In this document: one piece after another, positions 7,626-14,006 of the stretch
How positions within the stretch are numbered: position 1 is the first letter of the stretch
Layout of the letters: the number at the start of each line of letters is the position of its first letter
From: Nitrospinota bacterium
Lineage (GTDB): Bacteria; Nitrospinota_A; JADGAW01
Direction of reading: 5' to 3'
DNA length: 14,173 nt
Assembly (NCBI GenBank): GCA_015231815.1
Contig: JADGAW010000036.1
Span: 1 to 14,173, forward strand
The notes under the pieces: model-generated
What the model was told of the DNA's origin: nothing
The model's input: only the letters and a program-made list of their open reading frames with translations
Databases searched by the model: none
Position numbers and translations under genes: made by a program

Positions 7626-8304
7626 AGCCGTTCTTTTTGATATTGGTTCTACCCTCATTGAAGGTCCTGCAATTTCTCCAAGCAAAAAAATAAGTGCTTT
7701 GCTTGTTGGCGATTATTCTCTGAAAAAGGAAATTGCTGCAACGATTATGACAACCAATATAAAAACTGTTGAGGAACTGGAAGTTATTCTCAATAAAAAA
7801 CATGGTAATTCCAGAGATATTAGCAGTGAGCTCAAGACGATATGGAAGGAACAGGAAAACAGCTCTGAAGTTAAGGATGGAACAATGGAGCTTTGGAAAA
7901 AATGCAGAAAGTTGGGGCTAAAAACAGGACTTATTTCCAATATATGGTTTCCTTACTATTCTTCTTTCGTAAAGGTTTGTCCTGAAATTGATCAGGGAGT
8001 GGATGTTAAATTATTAAGCTTTGAACGAGGGTTTCAAAAACCTGATGTACGAATGTTTACTCAGGCAGTAGAAGAATTAAAGCTAAAACCAGAAGAAATT
8101 GTTATTGTTGGAGACACCTATGACTGCGATATTGCCCCTGCAATAGAGGCAGGAATTAAAACCATCTGGTTTTTACATCGACATGAAAACGAAAAGGAAG
8201 CTCTTTTATCTTTAGAAAAAGGAACAGCAAAAAAACCGGACTTTACTCAAGAAACGTTAAGGGATATTACCTCACTTTTTGAAAACTCATTTTCAACGAT
8301 ATAA
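7609..8304 (+). CDS. HAD superfamily hydrolase-like protein with altered motif I
   Basis: The 231-residue protein has the HAD fold motifs in order: motif I LFDIGST (residues 9-15), motif II LISN with S110, motif III lysine K144 in FQKPD, and motif IV GDTYDCD (168-174). The helical insert between motifs I and II (about 20-95) fits a C1-type cap. Motif I keeps the nucleophile D11 but has Gly13 where phosphatases carry the second, acid/base aspartate. Many uncharacterised HADs share such a D-x-G pattern, so phosphatase activity is uncertain. The TTG start is supported by a strong Shine-Dalgarno inside the ABC exporter gene. The coupling suggests a linked but unknown role. The 3' end overlaps the converging glycosyltransferase by 12 bases. 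Confidence 0.87.
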   Translation: MQTTVKAVLFDIGSTLIEGPAISPSKKISALLVGDYSLKKEIAATIMTTNIKTVEELEVILNKKHGNSRDISSELKTIWKEQENSSEVKDGTMELWKKCRKLGLKTGLISNIWFPYYSSFVKVCPEIDQGVDVKLLSFERGFQKPDVRMFTQAVEELKLKPEEIVIVGDTYDCDIAPAIEAGIKTIWFLHRHENEKEALLSLEKGTAKKPDFTQETLRDITSLFENSFSTI

Positions 8305-9207
8305 AAGATATTTTATATGCCCAACAAAAGCGGCAATATCTGTAACAAATAAAATAGCCAATACCTGAAAGAACGAATTAACGTTTGTTTTTCGTTCGTT
8401 TCGTTTAAATCTTTTTTGTATCCTTAAAAAAAGCGCAATAAAGAACAAAATAATTGCAGGAAAATAAAAACATGAAGCTACCAGTATCATAAATAAAATA
8501 AGATATAGACGGTAAACCCCTTTATGCCAGTTATTAAACTCTCCGGCAATAAGGTCATGAAAAGAATAGAGACAATATCTGTTCCATAGTTGCTTATAGC
8601 TTTCTACTGCTGACCATAAAACTATTGCATCTGGCGAGAAGGAGATTTTTGTTGCCAAACTGTCTGCTTTTTTCATAAAAATTCTATCTTCTGCAGCTCT
8701 GAGATCAGGAAACCCGCCTGCTTTATGAAAAAGTTCCTTCTTCATTAAAACCGAAACAATGTGATGGTGGCGCATTTTTTTTCCATTTATTTCTTTAAGG
8801 GGGGACATTATGGCGATTTCGAAATTATCCTGAAAAGCATTTTCCTTTTGCACACCACAATGGCCGTAGATAATATCTGAATTTTCGGTGTTTGCGGTTT
8901 TTTCCAACTCCTGAAGCCAGTAGCTATCGAGAATAATTCCGGCATCTGTAAAGGCAATCCATTCATTACTGCAATTTTCAACGCCAATGTTTCTTCCTTT
9001 TCCTGGTGTTGCTTCTTTCTCTTGAATAATTTTTACCGCCGGGTTTTTGAACTGGTATTCTTTGAGTAATTCAATTGATTTGTCATGAGAACCACCATCA
9101 ACAAAAATAATTTCATCAGGCTTTCTGCTTTGGGAGTCAAGTGAGTTAAAAAGTGCAGGAAGAGAAACTTCCTCGTTTTTTACTGGAATAACAAGACTAA
9201 TCTTCAA
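8293..9207 (-). CDS. Family 2 glycosyltransferase with C-terminal membrane helices
   Basis: A 304-residue GT-A enzyme expected to transfer sugar from a nucleotide-sugar donor to a cell-surface glycan or lipid. It begins MKISLVIPVKNEE, the standard GT2 start. It has VDGGSHD (36-42), the GKGRN donor-site motif (69-73), DAG (88-90) in the place of the usual DxD metal site, and AAEDRIF (171-177) with the likely catalytic ED. Two hydrophobic segments follow (about 232-263 and 280-303), anchoring it in the membrane with a basic stretch between them (264-273). The start codon is TTG (9207-9205); an in-frame TAA lies a few codons upstream and no ATG intervenes, and there is no clear Shine-Dalgarno. 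The donor and acceptor are unknown. The gene is 149 bases downstream of the XRE regulator on the same strand. Confidence 0.9.
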   Translation of the reverse strand: MKISLVIPVKNEEVSLPALFNSLDSQSRKPDEIIFVDGGSHDKSIELLKEYQFKNPAVKIIQEKEATPGKGRNIGVENCSNEWIAFTDAGIILDSYWLQELEKTANTENSDIIYGHCGVQKENAFQDNFEIAIMSPLKEINGKKMRHHHIVSVLMKKELFHKAGGFPDLRAAEDRIFMKKADSLATKISFSPDAIVLWSAVESYKQLWNRYCLYSFHDLIAGEFNNWHKGVYRLYLILFMILVASCFYFPAIILFFIALFLRIQKRFKRNERKTNVNSFFQVLAILFVTDIAAFVGHIKYLLYR

Positions 9208-9236
9208 TGGTTTATTCAGTTAAGGAAAAAGGTATA

Positions 9237-9279
9237 GGTGAGTATTATAACGATAAAATGGGCTGAAACGGGTGAGTAT
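9237..9279. repeat. Direct repeats GGTGAGTAT upstream of the glycosyltransferase
   Basis: GGTGAGTAT occurs at 9237-9245 and again at 9271-9279, 34 bases apart start to start, about three helical turns. Immediately beyond, GGTAAAG is repeated in tandem at 9290-9303. These fill the 149-base gap between the XRE regulator and the glycosyltransferase, whose start lies 30 bases from the nearest copy. Binding sites on one face of the helix are possible; so is decayed sequence. Confidence 0.4.
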
Positions 9280-9356
9280 CCTTTGAAGAGGTAAAGGGTA
9301 AAGCTGTCGTGTTGCGAACTTCTTTAGATGGGGCGAAACGTTTTATTGAGAAATGT

Positions 9357-10046
9357 TTAGTTGCTCTGATTCTTTTTTCTTTGAGATGGGGGGACGTTTT
9401 CTTCTTCCTCTTTTTTTAAAGCTTCAACTCCATAGGTTTTAACTGAAATTACCCTGTTGAAAAATTGATAAAGAAGGCTAAGGTCAAGTTTTTCCAGAAT
9501 TGACCGTACATCATTTTCTTCCCATTTTTTACCGTCAAGAAAGAGGTAGCTAAAGAGATATTCAACTTCCTCACTTCCCATCTTCTTAATTTCGTTTATG
9601 ATTTCTTCGGTTAATTCAATTGCGTCAAGGGTTTTCGCCTGTTCAAGAAGAGCTTTTTTTGTTTCTGGTCTTAGCCTTAGATATTTGAGGATGAGATCTT
9701 CATCCGAAAACCGTCCCGTTATGTAGTCTAAATATCTTTTTAACTGAGGGTCAATTTCTTTTCCTTCTTCGGCAGCGCCCTTTTTATATTCTCCATTCTT
9801 TTCCTTTAGATTGAAGGGAGGAGGAGCTTTTACCTGCATAATTTCACCAACTCCGGTTAAAACCCAGTTGATGTTAAATCCGATATTTACCAGTTCAACA
9901 AATACTTCTCCACCGGGAAAACTGGTTCCATACTCATATGCTTCCCAGGATTTATCGCTTTTATTGACCAGTTCCCCCATTTTCTTTCTATTTAAACCCA
10001 AAATACTTCTTATTTTCCTAAAATTATCTGGTATAATTGCAGTCAT
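9357..10046 (-). CDS. XRE-family HTH regulator, phage CI-like N-terminal domain
   Basis: A 229-residue protein. Residues 8-70 form a helix-turn-helix domain of the phage repressor type (RKIRSILGLNRKKMGELVNKS...WEAYEYG), ending in the characteristic NINWVLTGVGEIM (58-70). After a Pro/Lys/Gly-rich linker (about 73-95) the C-terminal half is helical and acidic, with a basic tail, and shows no S24 LexA-like peptidase motif. This is therefore not a self-cleaving SOS repressor. The C-terminal half probably serves dimerisation or ligand sensing; I do not recognise it. The gene is divergent from a small Ner-like HTH gene across 154 bases with a palindrome. That layout resembles a phage cI/ner-type switch, but no other phage genes are nearby. 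Confidence 0.85.
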   Translation of the reverse strand: MTAIIPDNFRKIRSILGLNRKKMGELVNKSDKSWEAYEYGTSFPGGEVFVELVNIGFNINWVLTGVGEIMQVKAPPPFNLKEKNGEYKKGAAEEGKEIDPQLKRYLDYITGRFSDEDLILKYLRLRPETKKALLEQAKTLDAIELTEEIINEIKKMGSEEVEYLFSYLFLDGKKWEENDVRSILEKLDLSLLYQFFNRVISVKTYGVEALKKEEEENVPPSQRKKNQSN

Positions 10047-10051
10047 TATTA

Positions 10052-10081
10052 TTGACAGTTTAAAGTTTTATGCTTTAGTAA
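10052..10081 (+). promoter_or_regulatory. Candidate promoter reading toward the Ner-like gene
   Basis: A perfect TTGACA (10052-10057) lies 18 bases before TAGTAA (10076-10081), just upstream of the XRE start and pointing at the small HTH gene. It would give a leader of about 115 bases that contains the 10171-10184 palindrome. The -10 match is only partial (4 of 6). Confidence 0.35.
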
Positions 10082-10169
10082 AATACGGTGTTATTGTGCC
10101 GCTCGTTCTTTATATCAACGTTCCGGTGTACTATTTTCGAGAAGAAAAATATTAGGAGTTTTTAGCCCG

Positions 10170-10198
10170 AGTTAATTTATTAACCTCCTTAGAGTCAA
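10170..10198 (-). promoter_or_regulatory. Palindromic operator candidate overlapping a possible XRE promoter
   Basis: GTTAAT-TT-ATTAAC (10171-10184) is a perfect inverted repeat 17 bases before the ATG of the Ner-like gene. On the minus strand it overlaps the -10 and spacer of a possible promoter for the XRE gene: TTGACT (10198-10193), 17 bases, then TTAACT (10175-10170). The palindrome size suits a dimeric HTH protein. Bound protein could shut off its own promoter and also block the leader of the small gene. The promoter itself is a weak match. Confidence 0.4.
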
Positions 10199-10200
10199 CA

Positions 10201-10509
10201 ATGAATATACGAGAGAAAAGAAAATTCATCGAATTAATTAAGGAAACATTAGAACCGGAAAGTAAAGCACATTATATACATGGAGCTTTAAAAAATCTAA
10301 AAATATCAGGTCGAGGCTTTAAATTAACCGATTTACGACCATTTAGTTCTGAAAAAGGCATATCAAAGCAGGCAATTAAAAAAGCACTTATGGGAAAAGG
10401 AGCGGGCAATATTCGCCCTGGATGTCAGTCAGACCTTGTTCGTAAAAAAACCGCAAAACTTCTCGACATTAAGAAATCAGACCTTTGGCCTAATCTTTAC
10501 AGCAACTGA
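10201..10509 (+). CDS. Small Ner/Nlp-like helix-turn-helix protein
   Basis: A basic 102-residue protein. Residues 38-68 (GRGFKLTDLRPFSSEKGISKQAIKKALMGKG, split here as GRGFKLTDLRPF then SSEKGISKQAIKKALMGKG) look like a helix-turn-helix followed by the wing-like turn of Ner/Nlp proteins. Residues 78-97 (SDLVRKKTAKLLDIKKSDLWP) end in the LWP typical of that family, where IA..LG....LWP is conserved. Ner is the early regulator of Mu-like phages and Nlp is its bacterial relative. Residues 1-37 form an extra helical N-terminus. It is divergent from the XRE regulator and probably regulated with it. The start is the ATG directly after the palindrome region; its Shine-Dalgarno is poor. It converges with cysM. 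Confidence 0.68.
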   Translation: MNIREKRKFIELIKETLEPESKAHYIHGALKNLKISGRGFKLTDLRPFSSEKGISKQAIKKALMGKGAGNIRPGCQSDLVRKKTAKLLDIKKSDLWPNLYSN

Positions 10510-10550
10510 TTGTATCGGGTATTTTTCTGGATTTTTGGTGTCAATACAAT
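10509..10550. terminator. Weak bidirectional terminator candidate between convergent genes
   Basis: ATTGTAT (10509-10515) and ATACAAT (10544-10550) are perfect inverted copies around a 28-base T-rich loop, followed on the + strand by TGTTTT. They sit between the converging Ner-like gene and cysM, where a terminator is expected. The AT-rich stem and long loop make it poor as an intrinsic terminator. Confidence 0.25.
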
Positions 10551-10573
10551 TGTTTTAATAGATGAAATCTTTA

Positions 10574-11548
10574 TTATAAATATTCGTTATAGCAGGCGGT
10601 ACTATCGGCAAAAACGGTTACGATTGTTGCTTCACTATCTGAGTCGCTGCTTTCAAGTTCCTTTGCAAGCTTAATGGCGGCACAGAGGTTTGCTCCGGAA
10701 GAGTAGCCAACCTTTAGACCTTCTTCCTCCCTTAATAAATCAACCATGTCGTAGGCATCATCAGTCGAGATGTCTATTTGTCTGTCGGGAAATGATTCAT
10801 CATATATTGTTGGAACAATTGAACTTGCCATGTGCTTCATTCCTTCCAGACCGTGGAGAGAAGCATCTGGCTGAACAGAAATGGCCTTTATTTTTTCATC
10901 ATACCTTTTTAACCCTTTACCTGTTCCCATTAGCGTGCCGCTTGTTCCCATACCTGCAAGAAAATGGGTAACCATTCCTTTTGTTTGTTGGTAGATTTCT
11001 TTGGCTGTTGTTTCATAGTGAGCCTGCCAGTTTGCTTCGTTTCCATATTGATCGGGGAAGAAATATTTTTCCGGGTTTTCGTTGAGGATTTTTTCCGCAA
11101 GCCTCATTGCTCCATCAGAACCCTCTAAAGCAGAGGAATAAATAATTTCTGCGTGGTAGTCTGTAATAATTTCCTTCCTTCTTTTGCTAACATTTTCCGG
11201 CATAACGAGGGTTACGTTAAACCCCATTGCAGCACCGATAAAAGCATAGGCAATTCCGGTATTTCCAGACGTGGAGTCGAAGATGATTTTATCTTTTTTC
11301 AGTGTACCCTTTTCAAGTCCATTAAGAATCATGTTGAGAGCTGGTCTTGCTTTAATGGAGCCTCCTGCATTTGTCCACTCAGCTTTTGCAAGAATTTTTA
11401 TTTTTGGATGTTGGTAAATGTTTCGAATTTCCAGCAGGGGGGTGTTACCGATTTGCTTAATGGAATCTTTACTTAAACAAACGTAGGGAGGGTAGTTGGG
11501 CTTTAAAACCCCTGTCATGCTGTATTTTTCTTTCTGCGATGCGACCAT
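10574..11548 (-). CDS. cysM: Cysteine synthase, CysM-type (probable O-phosphoserine sulfhydrylase)
   Basis: A 324-residue fold-type II PLP enzyme that replaces the leaving group of an activated serine with sulfur to give cysteine. The PLP lysine is K66 in GGSIKARP; the substrate-carboxylate loop is TSGNTG (93-98); the PLP-phosphate loop is GMGTSGT (199-205). The residue after the PLP lysine is Ala where CysK/CysM usually have Asp. The segment LHGLEGMKHM (231-240) followed by VP.IYD matches the place where mycobacterial CysM has its ALRNM..G.VP.LYD segment. With the CysO-like and MoeB-like genes just upstream, the sulfur donor is likely the carrier thiocarboxylate, and the acceptor O-phosphoserine or O-acetylserine; the choice is inferred from context. 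ATG 11548 has no Shine-Dalgarno; Met11 is an alternative start. It is the last gene of the operon, 54 bases after moeB, with a hairpin in that gap. Confidence 0.9.
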   Translation of the reverse strand: MVASQKEKYSMTGVLKPNYPPYVCLSKDSIKQIGNTPLLEIRNIYQHPKIKILAKAEWTNAGGSIKARPALNMILNGLEKGTLKKDKIIFDSTSGNTGIAYAFIGAAMGFNVTLVMPENVSKRRKEIITDYHAEIIYSSALEGSDGAMRLAEKILNENPEKYFFPDQYGNEANWQAHYETTAKEIYQQTKGMVTHFLAGMGTSGTLMGTGKGLKRYDEKIKAISVQPDASLHGLEGMKHMASSIVPTIYDESFPDRQIDISTDDAYDMVDLLREEEGLKVGYSSGANLCAAIKLAKELESSDSDSEATIVTVFADSTACYNEYL

Positions 11549-11560
11549 TTTTTTACTTTG

Positions 11561-11591
11561 ATAACGGGGAGTGTAAAGCTCCCCGTGTTAT
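11561..11591 (-). promoter_or_regulatory. Strong intercistronic hairpin between moeB and cysM
   Basis: ATAACGGGGAG (11561-11571), a 7-base loop, and CTCCCCGTGTTAT (11579-11591) form an 8-base perfect GC-rich stem extended by more pairs past a two-base bulge. In the operon RNA it ends 12 bases before the cysM ATG. No U-tract follows on either strand, so it is not an intrinsic terminator. It may act as an RNA-processing or stability element, or control access to the cysM start, which lacks a Shine-Dalgarno. Confidence 0.65.
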
Positions 11592-11602
11592 TGATTGGAG
11601 TG

Positions 11603-12409
11603 TTAACGTTGAATTCCGCAGAACTCCTGATAATCTATTAATTCGGTAATTGTTGGATTTTTTCCACAAACCGGACAATCCTCATTTTTTCTTAGATTTA
11701 ATTTTCTGAGAGACGCTGATAAGGAATCGTACATTAGCAGTTTACCAATAAGGGGTTTCCCGATTCCGAGAATAAGTTTTACTGCTTCAACTGCCTGTAA
11801 AACACCAACTGTTCCCGGGAGAATTCCAAGTACTCCACCTTCCTGACAGCTTGGAACCATTCCTGGCGGTGGTGGCTCAGGATATAAACATCGATAGCAA
11901 GGACCTTCAGGTGTCTTGAAAACAGTTAATTGACCTTCAAAACGAAAAATAGAGCCGTGAATATTTGTTTTGTTATTAAAAACACAGGCATCATTAATTA
12001 AATATCGGGTGGGAAAATTGTCGGTACCGTCGATGATAATATCGTAGTTTTCAAAAACCTTTTCAATATTTTCTGAACTTAGAGCCTCTTTAAAGACAGT
12101 TACCTTAACGTCCGGGTTAATTTTGGCGATTGATTCCTTTGCAGAGTCTGCTTTGTTTTTCCCAACATCGTCCTGGTTATGAATTACCTGACGTTGCAGG
12201 TTTGACAAATCAACATTATCAAAGTCGATAATTCCAATATTGCCAACTCCAGCCGCTCCCAGATACAGGGCAATAGGAGAGCCAAGCCCACCAGCTCCAA
12301 CGAGCAATACCCGAGCATTGAGGAGTTTTTCCTGACCGATTCCACCAACTTCAGGGAGAATAATATGCCTGCTGTATCGTTCAAGTTGTTCTTCAGTAAA
12401 GTCGTACAT
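11603..12409 (-). CDS. moeB: MoeB/ThiF-type adenylyltransferase for the sulfur carrier
   Basis: A 268-residue E1-like enzyme that uses ATP to adenylate the C-terminal glycine of a ubiquitin-like carrier before sulfur loading. It has YSRHIILPEVG (12-22), the nucleotide-binding GAGGLG (38-43), IDFDNVDLSNLQRQ (61-74), DGTDNF.TRYLIND (127-140), zinc cysteines C171/C174 and C245/C248, and the conserved crossover-loop cysteine C188. Its length matches E. coli MoeB. The C-terminal rhodanese domain of mycobacterial MoeZ is missing, so the sulfur source must be a separate protein. It starts 18 bases after the CysO-like gene, with AAGGAG upstream. The neighbours make that carrier the most likely substrate. 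It could also serve molybdopterin or thiamin carriers encoded elsewhere. Confidence 0.93.
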   Translation of the reverse strand: MYDFTEEQLERYSRHIILPEVGGIGQEKLLNARVLLVGAGGLGSPIALYLGAAGVGNIGIIDFDNVDLSNLQRQVIHNQDDVGKNKADSAKESIAKINPDVKVTVFKEALSSENIEKVFENYDIIIDGTDNFPTRYLINDACVFNNKTNIHGSIFRFEGQLTVFKTPEGPCYRCLYPEPPPPGMVPSCQEGGVLGILPGTVGVLQAVEAVKLILGIGKPLIGKLLMYDSLSASLRKLNLRKNEDCPVCGKNPTITELIDYQEFCGIQR

Positions 12410-12427
12410 TCTTAATACTCCTTTCTC

Positions 12428-12703
12428 TTATTTACCGCCAGCAATTGCCGGAATAATAGAGACTTCATCACTATCCTTAACTTCAGTATTTTCACCGTCT
12501 AAGAATCGAATATCTTCTTCATTTACATAGATGTTAATGAATCTTCTTAGAGAACCGCTTTCATCGTAAAGTCTTTCATTAAATCCTGGATGAGCAGCTT
12601 CAAGATTTGTAAGAAGCTCTTTTACATTTGAGCCGGAAATTTCAACTTCCGATTCGTTATTTGTTAATTTTAATAAAGGTGATGGAATTTTAATATTTGC
12701 CAT
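12428..12703 (-). CDS. cysO: CysO-like sulfur carrier protein (ubiquitin-like, MoaD/ThiS fold)
   Basis: A 91-residue beta-grasp protein. The stretch RRFINIYVNEEDIRFLDG (53-70) closely matches the mycobacterial CysO segment HRFVNIYVNDEDVRFSGG, and the end IIPAIAGG (83-90) matches CysO ILPAVAGG. In that pathway the C-terminal glycine is adenylated, converted to a thiocarboxylate and used as sulfur donor by CysM. Here one extra residue, Lys91, follows Gly-Gly, so the protein should be inactive as a carrier until trimmed. Trimming by a JAMM protease is known for related carriers such as HcyS and QbsE. The AAAAGGAG at 12716-12709 lies 5 bases before ATG 12703. The gene follows thrC by 27 bases and precedes moeB by 18, in one operon. 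A MoaD or ThiS role is possible, but the neighbours favour cysteine synthesis. Confidence 0.9.
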   Translation of the reverse strand: MANIKIPSPLLKLTNNESEVEISGSNVKELLTNLEAAHPGFNERLYDESGSLRRFINIYVNEEDIRFLDGENTEVKDSDEVSIIPAIAGGK

Positions 12704-12730
12704 GTTTGCTCCTTTTAAAGGGTTATATGA

Positions 12731-13960
12731 TTATTTGTAGCCCAGCTTATCAAATTCTGAGAGTTTAGCTTCAATTACGGGAACATCAGGAAATGTTCCT
12801 ACAAGAGAGTCAGTTGTTTTTAGTCCGTTTCCGGTAATACACATTACTGTAGATTCATCAGGGTTGATTTTTCCCTGCTCAATAAGTTTCTTTGTTACAG
12901 AAACGGTAACACCTCCGGCAGTCTCGGTAAAAATACCTTCTGTTTCAGCCAGAAGTTTCATACCGTCGATTATTTCCTGCTCACTGACATCTTCGCCCCA
13001 ACCACCTGTTTGTTTGGTAAGCTTAATTCCATAATACCCGTCAGCCGGATTGCCAATTGCAATGGACTTTGCAATCGTGTTTGGCTTTACTGGTTTATGA
13101 ACTTCCCAACCATTCTTTATTGCTGTGGTTACTGGAGCACAACCGGAAGCCTGTGCAGCAAAAACCTTTGTTTTTACTTCATCTTCCAAAATTCCAATTT
13201 GTTCGAATTCCTTAAATGCACGATGAATTTTGGTAATTAAAGAACTTCCTGCGACGGGTACAACAACGTTGTCGGGCGTTTTCCATCCCAACTGTTCTGC
13301 TATTTCATAACCGTAGGATTTAGAACCATCGCCATAAAAGGGTCTTAGGTTGATATTGACAAATGCCCAAGGGTGGTGAATGCCTATTTCATTGCAGAGT
13401 CTGTTTACATCATCATAGCTCCCCTTAATTTTTACGAGGGTTGGTCCATAAATGAGGGTTCCAATGACCTTACCTATTTCCAAATCATCCGGTATAAAAA
13501 TAAAACTTTTTAATCCTGCTTCAGCAGCCTGAGCAGCAACTGAGTTTGCAAGGTTTCCTGTTGAAGCACAACCAACTGCTTCATAATTAAATTCTTTAGC
13601 TTTAGTAATTGCACAGGCAACAACCCTGTCTTTAAATGACCAGGTAGGGTGGTTAACAGAATCATTTTTAATGTAGAGTTCCTTTACTCCCAGCTTTTTT
13701 TCCAGATTTTTTGCTCTGATTAGTGGGGTATAGCCGGTATTAAGTCCAACAAAGGGCTCTCCATCAATAGGTAAAAGCTCTTTATAGCGCCACATTGATT
13801 TTGGGCCATTTTTAATTTTTTCCCGGGAAAGATTCTTTTTTATTTCCTCCATGTTGTACATAACCTCCAGAGGACCAAAACAAAATTCACAAACGTGAAT
13901 TGGCTCTTTGGGAAAGGTTTTGCCACATTCCTTACATTTAAGTCCTTCTACAAATCCCAT
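12731..13960 (-). CDS. thrC: Threonine synthase
   Basis: A 409-residue PLP enzyme (fold type II) converting O-phosphohomoserine to threonine, the last step of the pathway. An N-terminal zinc ribbon carries C9, C12, C24 and C27. The PLP lysine is K110 in WSFKDR, and the phosphate-binding loop is STGNLANS (133-140). GNPADG in the C-terminal half and CITGNGLK near residues 372-379 are typical of the short, bacterial-archaeal class of the enzyme. The ATG at 13960 is preceded by AAGGA at good spacing. It is the first recognisable gene of the operon with the CysO-like, MoeB-like and CysM-like genes. Like O-phosphoserine sulfhydrylase it acts on an O-phospho amino acid, which may explain the company it keeps, although plain co-regulation of amino-acid synthesis is as likely. 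Confidence 0.95.
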   Translation of the reverse strand: MGFVEGLKCKECGKTFPKEPIHVCEFCFGPLEVMYNMEEIKKNLSREKIKNGPKSMWRYKELLPIDGEPFVGLNTGYTPLIRAKNLEKKLGVKELYIKNDSVNHPTWSFKDRVVACAITKAKEFNYEAVGCASTGNLANSVAAQAAEAGLKSFIFIPDDLEIGKVIGTLIYGPTLVKIKGSYDDVNRLCNEIGIHHPWAFVNINLRPFYGDGSKSYGYEIAEQLGWKTPDNVVVPVAGSSLITKIHRAFKEFEQIGILEDEVKTKVFAAQASGCAPVTTAIKNGWEVHKPVKPNTIAKSIAIGNPADGYYGIKLTKQTGGWGEDVSEQEIIDGMKLLAETEGIFTETAGGVTVSVTKKLIEQGKINPDESTVMCITGNGLKTTDSLVGTFPDVPVIEAKLSEFDKLGYK

Positions 13961-13978
13961 TTTTTTCCTTTTAAATCT

Positions 13979-14006
13979 TTATTAGTTAGTATTTACATTT
14001 TTTCAA
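13979..14006 (-). promoter_or_regulatory. Candidate promoter of the thrC-cysO-moeB-cysM operon
   Basis: On the minus strand TTGAAA (14006-14001) lies 16 bases before TAATAA (13984-13979), upstream of thrC. The -35 is 5 of 6, the -10 only 3 of 6, and the leader would be only about 12 bases. A run of ten A on the minus strand (14056-14047) lies just upstream and could act as a curved upstream element. I see no T-box or riboswitch fold in the 213 bases before thrC. The rest of that stretch contains only a direct repeat, AACCCGG (14122-14128 and 14131-14137), and no convincing gene. Confidence 0.25.

Noticed and set aside
9207..9266. Short + strand ORF starting at an ATG at 9207, opposite the glycosyltransferase start
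   Set aside because: Only 19 codons with no recognisable features and no promoter or Shine-Dalgarno.
9811..10155. A 114-codon + strand ORF antisense to the XRE regulator, reaching into the intergenic region
   Set aside because: Most of it is the complement of the XRE helix-turn-helix coding region, which has clear family motifs. The ORF has no Shine-Dalgarno or recognisable domain, and its tail covers the promoter region.
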